53,657 bases of DNA, taken from positions 1 through 53,657 of the IMG/VR virus record IMGVR_UViG_3300042922_000451, one strand, 5' to 3'. Of the stretch, positions 29,656 through 38,734 are shown piece after piece. A program made the translations under genes and the position numbers. The notes below the pieces were generated by a model, which made no database searches, was not told the origin of the DNA, and was given only the letters and a program-made list of their open reading frames with translations. Within the stretch, counting starts at the first letter, position 1. Each line of letters starts with the position of its first letter. The stretch comes from a virus.

Positions 29656-32600
29656 CTATCCTCCTATCAAACTTTTCCGTCTGTTTATATTGTATAATTC
29701 CTCACTCATTGCCGGAGCAGTCGCTTTTGCTATTTGTCGTCCATCTAATTCACTAACTACTGTTATATTTAATCCTTTTAAAATTTCATTAACATTACCA
29801 TTCGATGAACCTGAATTTGAACTATTATTTGAGATTCCATTTACTCCGGAAGCAAATTGGCTTGCTATTATAGATGCTTTACCATTAGCATTATCGACAG
29901 ATATACTTCTATTGGAGTTGAATAAGGAATTCATAGCGCCAACTCCTGATGTCACATCCTCTAAATCTAGAACTGGACGGATTGTTGGATTCATGTCCAT
30001 ATTACCACTAACAATATCAGATATATTTTTCATTGCATTGGATAACGAATTTATCGCATTATATCCAACACCTTCACTGGCATCTGTAACTAAACCTGAA
30101 AATTTAGTCATACCATTTGCTAGACCTATGTCTGTGTTCATACCCATCCACTCAAACACTTTTGAAGGTGAATGTATGTCAAGTATACTTTTAGCACCAT
30201 CTATTACATTATCGATAACTCCTTTAGTGGATTCGGCTACTTTTCCGGCTGTGGATTTAATTCCATCAGCAAGACCCTTCATTATATTTCCTCCGATATC
30301 AAAGAAACTTTTAATAGTGTCTTTAAAACCGTCAATCATTGCGTCTATAAGATTAGCTATTGCATCATTCACTAAAGGTGTGTTTTCTCTTATAGAATCT
30401 GCTATACCATTTATTAAATTGATTACCATTTTGAAGCCAGCGTCCACTATTCTAGGATACTCATTACCAATAGCCTCTAAGAAATTAACAACGATGTCAA
30501 CAGCTGTTTTTACAACCTCACCAATATTGTCAGCTATTCCTTTTAAGAATGCTATTATAATTTTCATTCCAGCGTCTACTAATTCAGGTACAAATTTCAC
30601 AATTTCTTTTAACAAAGATGATAAAAGTACATACGCAGCTTCTATAATATTAGGCGTTATTTCTATAATAGCTTTAAGAAAACCATTAACAATTGCTATA
30701 ACTGCATCTACAATTTTTGGAGTTAATTCTATAATTTTGTCCAATATTGCGACTAATATTTTAGCTATTGCTCCTACTATTTCCGCGGCACCATTACCTA
30801 TAGCTTTTACAAATTCAACTATACCATCACCCAAAGTTTTAAATACAAAAGGTATTAAACTAAGAATTGCGGTTATAGCTAATACTATTCCAGCTGAGCC
30901 AAGTGTTGCAGCCGCCGCTAAAGCTGTAATACCTGCAGCGAATGCTATCATACCAGCTCCAACTGCTAAACAACCTATTCCAAATAAAGCCACAGCCGCA
31001 GCTATGCCTAAGATAATAGGAGTTATAGGACCTAAAATTAATCCAGCTAATCCAATAACCGCAAATGCTCCAGCTAAGGCAATCAAACCTTTTACTATTT
31101 CAGAAAGTGACATTGAGCCGAGAGTTACTAAAACTGGAGCTAATATTGCTAATGCCGCTGATATTATCAATAATGCAGCTGCTCCTGGTAATGCTCCTGT
31201 CATGGCACTCATTGCTACTGCAATTATTGTTAATGACCCAGCAAGTGTAACTAATCCTTTTGCCACTTCGTCCCATGTCATTCCACCCATTTTAGATAAG
31301 GCTTCTGATAAAATAACTAAGGCACTAGCTACAATAACTAATGCTGAACCAGTCACAAGCATATTTTTCGGCATAAATTTCATAGCTATAGCAATTTCAG
31401 TTAACGCTATCGCCATTGCTAATAAACCTTTTCCAATTTGAGCTAACGACATTTGTCCCATTTTACCAATAGCTTCCGCAAATATAAGCATAGCTGCACC
31501 AAGAATAGTTAAACCTACAGCTGTCGATATAACTCTCTTTGAATCTCCTGTTAGAGTTATAAATACTCCAATTTCAGTCAAAACTATTCCCATACCAATA
31601 AGACCTTGTATCATTGCTCCTGTATCAAGCGCTGCGAATTTTCCTACAGCATCGGCTAATATAGATATTGCACCAGCTAATGCCAATAAACCAATTCCTT
31701 TCAATACGCCAATTCCATCTAGGTCTGCTATTTTTGTGAATAAAGCTAACTCTGCAGCTAATACACCAACTCCAACTAACCCTTTAATTAAATCGTCCGT
31801 ATCCAATGCTCCAAGTTTTCCAACAGCATCGGCTAGTACATTTATGGCAGCTGCAAATATCACAAATCCTAAAGAACCTTTTATTAAACTTCCGGAGTTA
31901 GCTGATAATAGTTTAGCAGTTCCAATTAATACTCCACTTAGAACTGTTACTGATACTAAACCTTTAGCTATACCATTCCAATCAAGCTCTGCTAGGTTCT
32001 TCATAGCTATTGATAATATTAAAATGGCTGCAGATAAAGTTATCATAGCTCTTGTTATTTTTCCCATGGATTTAAATCCGGAACTACCCATTATTTTCTC
32101 AAATACAGCCATTGAGCCAAATAATTCAACAAACATTGTTGTCATAGCAGTTAAAGCTAAAGTTAATTTATCAGAATCAATGAGTGATAAAGCTACAAGA
32201 GCGGCGACTAATATTGCTATGGCACTAGCTATTTTTAATAAAGTTCCGGCTTTTAAAGAAGATTGATAAGCTTCCAAACTACCTTTAACTCCATCAAGAA
32301 TTCCTTTTATTCCATTTAAGAATCCACCAGCGCCATCGGCAACATTCCCTAAAGACTTAACGAATTCCCTTATTCCAAATAATATTCCTGCGAATAATCC
32401 TCCATTTACAATATCAAATATTGAATTAAATTCAGCATTGTCGAGGGCGTTCATTATATTAGTTCTTAACTTATCAAAAGCTCCGCCAATTAAATCTGCT
32501 AATTTTAAAAATATAGGTGATAATTCTGTTAATACATCGGCTATTTTTGAGAATACATTCTGTATAAACTCACCCATTTTAGTAAATGGTTTAAATCTAG

Positions 32601-35262
32601 CATCTACTCGTTCTGAGAAGGAATCAAGACCTGATAAATCAACATCACCAAACGACGCAAATGTAGATATTATAATTCCAATAGAATCTTTTACAGCATC
32701 GGCTATAGGTTTCATGAAACTTCCTAGTTTTTCTATAATAACATTAAACGCATCCGTCTTCTTTATAGCCTCATCTATTGATACAAAGAAATCACCGACG
32801 GAACCTGTTACGGAAAGAAGTCCATCACCAACTGGAAGTAAATATCCAATTAAATCGCTTATACCTCCAACTATTGCAAATAGCGCCTCTTTACCTATGT
32901 CAATAATAGCAAATAAACCTTTAAAAGTACGTTTTAGATTATCTGCAGTAGTTTCCCCTATTTTGAAGTTTGAAGTAAGACTTTGTATCGCTTTCGATAT
33001 ATCAACAAGTTGTTGTCCGGTTGTAGCAGGAAATACTTCTCTGAATGCTTCGCCTATAGGTTTTAATATGGATTGTAGTCCAATGAAGGCATTTGAAAGT
33101 GATTCTATTATTGCAGTACGACCACCATTAGCACTCCAAAAAGCAAGCATTTCATTTCTAGCATCCGATGATGAACCTACTATTGACTCAAAGCCATCGT
33201 TAATTGTTGTGAATAATTTGGTAGCCTCGTCCTTATTACCTATTATGTATTCCCAAGTTTTAGCCCATCCGGATTGAACCGACTCTTTCATTGTATCAAG
33301 TAATTGAGTTAAAGTTTTAACTTCAGTAGCTGCTTTAATCAAAGATTCGTCTTCAGCAAATTTGGATAGAGTCTTGGTTAGTACTTCAGTTGTTATCCAA
33401 CCTTTTTCTAATGATTCCCTAAATGATACTGACATATCACGTCCGTGACCTAATTCCTCAGCTGTCTTTTCTAAAGCTCTCTGGAATAATTGACCGCCCA
33501 TGCCAGCATTTACTACTGAATTCCAATCTTGAAGTTTAACAGAACCTGCCGCTAAAGCTTGAGATAACTGATACATCGCGGTCGATGCTTGTTGAGTGGT
33601 TGAACCTGAACCTGCAGCAAGATTAGCAATACCTTTAATTGAAGTTACAGATGTGTCTAAGTCTACTCCAGCGGCTGTAAAAGTTCCAATATTTTTAGCC
33701 ATATCTGCAAAGTTATAAATGGTTTTATCAGAATATTTATTAAGTTCATCTAAAGCTTTAGTAACATCTTCTAAATTAGAACCCTTAGTCAATTCTCCGG
33801 AATCGGACGCAACTTGTGCTTGGGCACTTCTTTGAGCTTCTATACCCTTCAAAGCTGCTGAATTACGTTTATTAATGGCGTCAATTTCATTATCTTGTTG
33901 TTCCTTAAGAATATCTTTTTGTAATGTTTGACGCTCTTTAATAAAGTCTACTTCTTCTTGATGTGTCTTGTTTAGAGCTTTAGTCTTTTCATCTTGCTCT
34001 TCTTTCAGCATATCTTTTTGTAATGTCTGTCTTTCTTTTAAGAGATCTTTTTCTTCTTGATATGTATTTTTTAAAGCGTCTTTCTTTTCATCTTGCTCTT
34101 CTTTTAATTTATCGGAAGACAGTTTATAAAGCTCATTTTCAGTGTCTTTATTCTGAATATATTCAGTTTTTATTTGTTCTTTCTTTAGGTCATATTCTTC
34201 TTTTATACTATCTTTACTAGTTTTAAGATTATCAATTTGGTCCTGACGTTCTTTTAAAAGTTGCTTACGGCGAAGACTTTCTTGATACTCTGAAAGCTCT
34301 TTAGATGCAGCAAGTCTATCTTCGCTAGTGGTAGCCGAATTGACTTTATTTTGTAAATCAGCGAGTTTCGCTTGTTGTTTTTGTAATTCTAATGCTTCCT
34401 CTTCGGATTTGGTTAAACCATTAATAGATTTTATCTCATCGTCTATGGCTTTTATTTTATTATATCGTTCTTCATCTATAGCTTTGAGTTTACTCATATA
34501 CTCTTCTTCATATAAATCTAATTTGTATTGATGAGCATCACTGAGTGCTTTATTTTCATCAGTGATTGATTTTTCTAAAGCTTTAGATTGTTCTTCGTAT
34601 TTGTTATCAAGAATTTTACTTTCCTCATCAGCAATCTTTTGATATTCTTTAAGATTTTGAGCTTGTGTTTTTCTCAATGCATCTGATTCATCTTCTTGAC
34701 GCTCTTTGACCGCATCAAGTTCATTATCAGCAAGTTTTTGAACTTCTTTTAATTTTTGTTCATTAGTTTTTCTTAAATCTTTTAATGACTCTTCATTAGC
34801 CTCTTTCATTGATTCCATTGCGGAGGCATTTGATTCTCTAGTGGATGCTATTGCCCCCTGAGTAACCTTTTTTTGACCACCCTGAGTATTGGTTAAGATA
34901 GTTTGAATAGCTCCCATCTTAGTTTCATACTCTCTAAATCCCATTTTGATAGGATCTATTGTTAACGAGGACACTAACTGTTTACCAGTATTTATAACTG
35001 AATTAGTTAGATTTTGTAATGCTGTTATAGCTATAATACTAAAAGCAGAGAACTTAGTTGTTATCTTTTCAACACTTTCAGATATATTAGACAATGAAAA
35101 TGATCTACCTGCTCGCTCCAAATCGGATAATCCTCTAGAAGCTCCTTCTAAATTCAAACCTTTCTTTAACTCGTCAAGTGAATTAATACTTGTTTGTATT
35201 CCAGTTTCAAATTGTTTATTGTCAAATTTCATTTGTACAATACGTTCGTCGACTGTGCTCAT
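29656..35262 (-). CDS. Tail tape measure protein, 1868 aa
   Basis: Determines tail length and is ejected with the DNA. Residues about 140-480 are a heptad-rich coiled coil containing repeated EEQDEKKDAL, KERQTLQKDMLKEEQDEK and KERQTLQKDILKEQQD units. A conserved YNFADMAKNIGTFTAAGVDL region follows at about 530, then long hydrophobic alanine/isoleucine-rich repeats with the recurring ...IxxGLxxLAxxL... pattern over residues 1000-1600. Start at 35262 follows GGAGGGAGG; the earlier ATG lies inside that box. The reverse strand shows a long shadow frame only because of the hydrophobic codons. Confidence 0.95.
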   Translation of the reverse strand: MSTVDERIVQMKFDNKQFETGIQTSINSLDELKKGLNLEGASRGLSDLERAGRSFSLSNISESVEKITTKFSAFSIIAITALQNLTNSVINTGKQLVSSLTIDPIKMGFREYETKMGAIQTILTNTQGGQKKVTQGAIASTRESNASAMESMKEANEESLKDLRKTNEQKLKEVQKLADNELDAVKERQEDESDALRKTQAQNLKEYQKIADEESKILDNKYEEQSKALEKSITDENKALSDAHQYKLDLYEEEYMSKLKAIDEERYNKIKAIDDEIKSINGLTKSEEEALELQKQQAKLADLQNKVNSATTSEDRLAASKELSEYQESLRRKQLLKERQDQIDNLKTSKDSIKEEYDLKKEQIKTEYIQNKDTENELYKLSSDKLKEEQDEKKDALKNTYQEEKDLLKERQTLQKDMLKEEQDEKTKALNKTHQEEVDFIKERQTLQKDILKEQQDNEIDAINKRNSAALKGIEAQRSAQAQVASDSGELTKGSNLEDVTKALDELNKYSDKTIYNFADMAKNIGTFTAAGVDLDTSVTSIKGIANLAAGSGSTTQQASTAMYQLSQALAAGSVKLQDWNSVVNAGMGGQLFQRALEKTAEELGHGRDMSVSFRESLEKGWITTEVLTKTLSKFAEDESLIKAATEVKTLTQLLDTMKESVQSGWAKTWEYIIGNKDEATKLFTTINDGFESIVGSSSDARNEMLAFWSANGGRTAIIESLSNAFIGLQSILKPIGEAFREVFPATTGQQLVDISKAIQSLTSNFKIGETTADNLKRTFKGLFAIIDIGKEALFAIVGGISDLIGYLLPVGDGLLSVTGSVGDFFVSIDEAIKKTDAFNVIIEKLGSFMKPIADAVKDSIGIIISTFASFGDVDLSGLDSFSERVDARFKPFTKMGEFIQNVFSKIADVLTELSPIFLKLADLIGGAFDKLRTNIMNALDNAEFNSIFDIVNGGLFAGILFGIREFVKSLGNVADGAGGFLNGIKGILDGVKGSLEAYQSSLKAGTLLKIASAIAILVAALVALSLIDSDKLTLALTAMTTMFVELFGSMAVFEKIMGSSGFKSMGKITRAMITLSAAILILSIAMKNLAELDWNGIAKGLVSVTVLSGVLIGTAKLLSANSGSLIKGSLGFVIFAAAINVLADAVGKLGALDTDDLIKGLVGVGVLAAELALFTKIADLDGIGVLKGIGLLALAGAISILADAVGKFAALDTGAMIQGLIGMGIVLTEIGVFITLTGDSKRVISTAVGLTILGAAMLIFAEAIGKMGQMSLAQIGKGLLAMAIALTEIAIAMKFMPKNMLVTGSALVIVASALVILSEALSKMGGMTWDEVAKGLVTLAGSLTIIAVAMSAMTGALPGAAALLIISAALAILAPVLVTLGSMSLSEIVKGLIALAGAFAVIGLAGLILGPITPIILGIAAAVALFGIGCLAVGAGMIAFAAGITALAAAATLGSAGIVLAITAILSLIPFVFKTLGDGIVEFVKAIGNGAAEIVGAIAKILVAILDKIIELTPKIVDAVIAIVNGFLKAIIEITPNIIEAAYVLLSSLLKEIVKFVPELVDAGMKIIIAFLKGIADNIGEVVKTAVDIVVNFLEAIGNEYPRIVDAGFKMVINLINGIADSIRENTPLVNDAIANLIDAMIDGFKDTIKSFFDIGGNIMKGLADGIKSTAGKVAESTKGVIDNVIDGAKSILDIHSPSKVFEWMGMNTDIGLANGMTKFSGLVTDASEGVGYNAINSLSNAMKNISDIVSGNMDMNPTIRPVLDLEDVTSGVGAMNSLFNSNRSISVDNANGKASIIASQFASGVNGISNNSSNSGSSNGNVNEILKGLNITVVSELDGRQIAKATAPAMSEELYNINRRKSLIGG

Positions 35263-35636
35263 AGTTTTGTTACCTCCCTCCATAATTCATTTGCTATTTT
35301 ATCAAATATGGGTTGGAGTGCTGGGTTTATATAATCTTTTCCTGAAACATACCCTCCATTTCTTGAAACATGCCCATATTGTATAATTATGGCTATAGGA
35401 ACTCCATTTACTATATTAGAGTTAGTCCATGTTATGGATGCCCCCCCTTTAGTAAAATTTATTTTATACCCCCAAGAATTCGCAGTCTTTCCGGAGTCCA
35501 TAGGTGTTGCGGAGCGTAATGCTGATACTCCTTCTTGACCATATCTATCTAATATACGTACGTAATCGGAGCTAGCAATATTTTTAAAGAATTTATCAGT
35601 CTTATCAAAATTACCTTTTTGACTTATAGATATCAT
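35259..35636 (-). CDS. HK97 gp10-like tail completion protein, 125 aa
   Basis: DYVRILDRYGQEGVSALRSA, TPMDSGKTANSWGYKI and IAIIIQYGHVSRNGGYVSG are typical of HK97-gp10/neck family proteins that complete the tail. It sits directly before the tape measure rather than between connector and tail-tube genes, which is not the usual order. Confidence 0.72.
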   Translation of the reverse strand: MISISQKGNFDKTDKFFKNIASSDYVRILDRYGQEGVSALRSATPMDSGKTANSWGYKINFTKGGASITWTNSNIVNGVPIAIIIQYGHVSRNGGYVSGKDYINPALQPIFDKIANELWREVTKL

Positions 35637-35640
35637 TTAA

Positions 35641-36180
35641 TCACCCCTTAGTACGTAATTCTTTTTTACGTGCAGCGTTTAAAGCAGCATTTCTGCTCAT
35701 AGTTTCTTTTTTACCAATAGGTTTGGATGGGGAATTCTTAATATTACATACATTAATCAATGTTAATAATCTATTAAGATGCCACTTTTGGCAATCGAAC
35801 GGTATATTTAAAGCTATCATCCAATAATAAATGATTTCAGCTGTTATTGTCTCTTTATTAATCGTTTTTTTTTGATTTGAAAACGTAGTTGCAGTCATTT
35901 CATGTTCGATATATTTTTTAACTTGATTTATATTATCATTAGTTATATATTCATATACTTCATCGTCAATGTTTTGAGTTATAGTCATGCATTTAATATA
36001 GTCAATTGTTTCTTTTACTGATTTATCTTCTTTTTTAAGAAATGGTTTTTGCCACTTCGACTCCCATTTTGAAAGGGAGACTAGTGAATGTTCCAAACAT
36101 AATGTATGTTCTTTTGTTGATTTAAATTCATTGGTTTTTTCATCAAATAATTCTATAGATGGTATTACAATTTTTAACAT
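35641..36180 (-). CDS. Conserved tail assembly protein, 179 aa
   Basis: SLVSLSKWESKWQKPFL, ETIDYIKCMTITQN and TAEIIYYWMIALNIPFDCQK form a highly conserved signature present in many siphoviruses between the tail tube and tape measure genes, the place of the gpGT-type tail assembly chaperone. It ends with a basic helix (NAALNAARKKELRTKG). No overlap or obvious slippery site with the upstream chaperone gene. Confidence 0.78.
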   Translation of the reverse strand: MLKIVIPSIELFDEKTNEFKSTKEHTLCLEHSLVSLSKWESKWQKPFLKKEDKSVKETIDYIKCMTITQNIDDEVYEYITNDNINQVKKYIEHEMTATTFSNQKKTINKETITAEIIYYWMIALNIPFDCQKWHLNRLLTLINVCNIKNSPSKPIGKKETMSRNAALNAARKKELRTKG

Positions 36181-36200
36181 TTCACTAACCTCCTTTTATA

Positions 36201-36566
36201 TTATTTATCCATTTGTGGTAAAATACCATTAACGAAAGCTACTGCCATATCAGCTTTAGTAGCCAGTTCCATAAACAACTCACTATAAGCTTCTGTTTGC
36301 ATGAATGCCTCACTAAGTTCTTTAGATTTAATGAATCTTTTACCATCCAATGATTTTTCGCCATATGATTTAGAAATAAGATCTTCAAAAGTTTCTATAA
36401 TCCTTTTTGAATCTTTTGTGTCTACGATTTTTTGTAAACTAACCCCTAATCCACCATTCGTAGACAGCTCCATTTTAGTTACTTCAGCCTTTGTGAGATT
36501 GAAGTAAAAATCCTCAGTTATTTCATTTCCATCAAAATCCGTATAAGTAATTTTTTTTCTTAACAT
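36201..36566 (-). CDS. Tail assembly chaperone (gpG-like), 121 aa
   Basis: RKKITYTDFDGNEITEDFYF, FNLTKAEVTKMELS and FEDLISKSYGEKSLDGKRF match the small chaperone that binds the tape measure during tail assembly. 20 nt separate it from the next chaperone-type gene, so no frameshift fusion is evident. Confidence 0.78.
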   Translation of the reverse strand: MLRKKITYTDFDGNEITEDFYFNLTKAEVTKMELSTNGGLGVSLQKIVDTKDSKRIIETFEDLISKSYGEKSLDGKRFIKSKELSEAFMQTEAYSELFMELATKADMAVAFVNGILPQMDK

Positions 36567-36596
36567 AGTTAGTTATCTCCTTTCAATATTTACAGT

Positions 36597-37064
36597 TTAT
36601 TCTAAAATTATCCAGTCTTCAGCTAAACAGTCATTTATAGACGGAACCCACATTGAATGTGATCCATTAACCATTTTTATTTGCAAATAAGGTTCACATC
36701 TAAATAAATCCCCTCGATTAAGCCCCCATGCTATAGCAGTTTGTTCATTGCAAGGTATGCCATTAGGATAGGCTTTTTGGTAAACCACAAACATATTTTT
36801 ACCATTCCATCCTTTTCGAGCAACTTTGAATCCTTTTTTCAAAGCTTCTAAAGCTAATCCAAATGTAAGGTCATCAATTCTTTTACATGAATCAATAAAA
36901 TTAGATTTCGGACACCATGACACATATCCATCAGAATATCTAACCAACATTCCTTCATCATCTGGATTTTCATTTTTAGTAATAGTCGATCCTTTAAATT
37001 TATGATATTCGCCTCTTGACATTGGTCTAGCTTCTACCACTTTTATGCTTAAATATTTTTCCAT
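36597..37064 (-). CDS. Tad2-like (DUF2829) protein, probable anti-Thoeris, with N-terminal domain, 155 aa
   Basis: C-terminal half has the DUF2829/Tad2 signature: TFGLALEALKKGFKVARKGW near residue 69, WNGKNMFVVYQ, and an ending SINDCLAEDWIILE. Tad2 proteins sequester the cyclic nucleotide signal of Thoeris defence. An N-terminal 65-residue domain (MSRGEYHKFKG, GMLVRYSDGYVSWCPKSNF) precedes it, a fusion seen in some relatives. Start at 37064 follows GAAAGGAG. It is inserted between the major tail protein and chaperone genes, behind a terminator-like hairpin. Confidence 0.8.
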   Translation of the reverse strand: MEKYLSIKVVEARPMSRGEYHKFKGSTITKNENPDDEGMLVRYSDGYVSWCPKSNFIDSCKRIDDLTFGLALEALKKGFKVARKGWNGKNMFVVYQKAYPNGIPCNEQTAIAWGLNRGDLFRCEPYLQIKMVNGSHSMWVPSINDCLAEDWIILE

Positions 37065-37090
37065 TTTGAACTCCTTTCTATAATAAAAAT

Positions 37091-37130
37091 AAGGAGGCCC
37101 TGTTTTCCAGAGCACTCCCCTAAGAGGGCA
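37091..37130 (-). terminator. Terminator-like hairpin after the major tail protein gene
   Basis: GCTCT and AGGGC (with an outer GGAG/CTCC pairing) form a stem around GGAAAAC, then TTATTTTTATT. Partial read-through would lower expression of downstream genes relative to the tail tube. Confidence 0.65.
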
Positions 37131-37131
37131 A

Positions 37132-38088
37132 TTAAGCAGTTGTGAATTTCTTGATTACAGGGGTAAGGGTTTGTGAATAGATATCAGCAACGCCAACGAG
37201 AGCTACGAGATAAGTAGTAGCTGCAGTTAAGTTTGCAGTCGGATCTATAGTAAGTATCTTACCAGTGGCATCCCAAGTCTTTGAAGCTGGTATAATAACT
37301 CCAGCAGCAGAAGATACTATGATTGATTCTTCAAGTATCTTGTTATTAAATGTTATAACAATATTAGCACCAACGGCAATTGCTGTAGCGGCATCAGCTG
37401 GAACTATAGTTGACATAGCTAAAGCCGTAGGAGCTGCAGTTGCAAATATAGAAGCTATTTCATCAGGCAATGGTAAACGAGGTTCAACACCAGTATTACC
37501 ATAGAGAATTAATTCAAGAGCCGCTAATTTAGCAGAATCAACTTTTGTTGAGTCTATGGTTATTGATGCTGTTGGTTTCTTATTAGTAACCTCAACAGGA
37601 GTTGTTTCTATTTCCCATGAGAAAGTTATAGCTTCTGGAGAATCATTTATAGTGCTATATGCTTTCTCCGAAGGAGCTGCAGTTGCACCATATATTAAAT
37701 GAAGTTTATATCCGTAATCTATATTTTCAACATCATTACCAATAGCGGTTCTGTAAGCTAAACCAAAAGTTTTCCTTGACTGTTGTCCTATTCTAACTCC
37801 AGTTGATAATTCAGCGCTACCATCGCAATCTGCGAATTCCTCTGGATATGTGTAGGCCTCTATTGTAGCTCCAAATTCTTCAGTCGATCTTATATTTACA
37901 TATTTGATATCATCAGCATACAATGGCGAACTTTCGGCACCAGTCGGACTTTCGGTTACAGCTGTTAACCCATTCCATGCAATACCTAATGGGTATATAC
38001 CACTCCCATTTTGAGGATATAGTACTCCCATTTTAACGCCAGTCTCATAAACTCGTTCCCCAATTTTGTCCCAAATTAATTTTGACAT
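37132..38088 (-). CDS. Major tail (tube) protein with C-terminal Ig-like domain, 318 aa
   Basis: N-terminal 205 residues are the tube fold: WDKIGERVYETGVKMGVLYP, ATIEAYTYPEEFADCDGSAE, GQQSRKTFGLAYRTAIGND and GYKLHLIYG with EAITFSWEIETTPV. The C-terminal 95 residues (TALAMSTIVPADAATAIAVG, TFNNKILEES) resemble a bacterial Ig-like (SbsA/Big_5) domain that would decorate the tail surface. GGGAGG box precedes the start. Followed by a terminator. Confidence 0.88.
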   Translation of the reverse strand: MSKLIWDKIGERVYETGVKMGVLYPQNGSGIYPLGIAWNGLTAVTESPTGAESSPLYADDIKYVNIRSTEEFGATIEAYTYPEEFADCDGSAELSTGVRIGQQSRKTFGLAYRTAIGNDVENIDYGYKLHLIYGATAAPSEKAYSTINDSPEAITFSWEIETTPVEVTNKKPTASITIDSTKVDSAKLAALELILYGNTGVEPRLPLPDEIASIFATAAPTALAMSTIVPADAATAIAVGANIVITFNNKILEESIIVSSAAGVIIPASKTWDATGKILTIDPTANLTAATTYLVALVGVADIYSQTLTPVIKKFTTA

Positions 38089-38102
38089 TATGTTTCCTCC
38101 CT

Positions 38103-38408
38103 TTAATAGAATATAGTATAGACATTATAATTTAAATTATCTTTTGTATAATGTCTATTAAATTTACACATTTGCAATGACTCTACTTTTTCCAAAATCT
38201 GACTGTCTGGATCATTATCAATCACCTGCAGTTGATAACCAATGCGCTTGTTATAAATAGAATCATCAGCATATTTTACATCATCTGATATCCTAGAATA
38301 AATTATACATGGGTATTGGATTTTAAAATTTTCTGGAGGCTGAAAATATACAGCATTCGGCATGATTAAATTTTTTAAAAGTTCATGAAATTCAAGTCGT
38401 TTTGCCAT
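38103..38408 (-). CDS. Head-tail joining / tail terminator-type protein, 101 aa
   Basis: ELLKNLIMPNAVYFQPPENF and YPCIIYSRISDDVKYADDS, then YQLQVIDNDPDSQILEKVES match small neck proteins encoded before the tail tube gene. Start at 38408 is preferred since GGAGG covers the earlier ATG; 17-nt overlap with the upstream gene. Confidence 0.72.
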   Translation of the reverse strand: MAKRLEFHELLKNLIMPNAVYFQPPENFKIQYPCIIYSRISDDVKYADDSIYNKRIGYQLQVIDNDPDSQILEKVESLQMCKFNRHYTKDNLNYNVYTIFY

Positions 38409-38715
38409 TATATATACCTCCAATTGATAAAATTAGACGGGGTCGTTGAACATCAACCTTAGTGATTTTCCACAATGCCCCCATCCATTTTATGTATTTC
38501 ATACTATAAAAATTTTCATAGGCAAATGGGTCGGCTACAATACTAAATTCATTGTTCAATGTCAAATCATCGTTTAAGTTATCCCCAGTTTGCCAACGTC
38601 TTGATAATCTAATAACATCTCCATAATAATTTCGCTCAGTTACTTCTTCAGTCCATACACCAGGAGATGTTTCAACAGTTTTAGAGTAGCCTATTGTCCC
38701 ATAAAATCTTGCCAT
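38392..38715 (-). CDS. Head closure / connector-type protein, 107 aa
   Basis: RRWQTGDNLNDDLTLNNEFS, IVADPFAYENFYSMKYI and KVDVQRPRLILSIGGIYNG form a conserved connector signature in Firmicutes siphoviruses. Order after the capsid gene fits a head completion role. Confidence 0.72.
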   Translation of the reverse strand: MARFYGTIGYSKTVETSPGVWTEEVTERNYYGDVIRLSRRWQTGDNLNDDLTLNNEFSIVADPFAYENFYSMKYIKWMGALWKITKVDVQRPRLILSIGGIYNGKTT

Positions 38716-38734
38716 TTTGATTTTCTCCTAACTA

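Noticed and set aside
29690-31441. 583-codon open frame on the plus strand opposite the tape measure gene
   Set aside because: It is the reverse shadow of hydrophobic repeats (serine-, alanine-, isoleucine-rich) with no ribosome site or plus-strand neighbours.
35641-36566. Programmed frameshift joining the two tail chaperone genes
   Set aside because: The genes are separated by 20 nt with a ribosome site for the second, and no slippery heptamer was seen at the end of the first.
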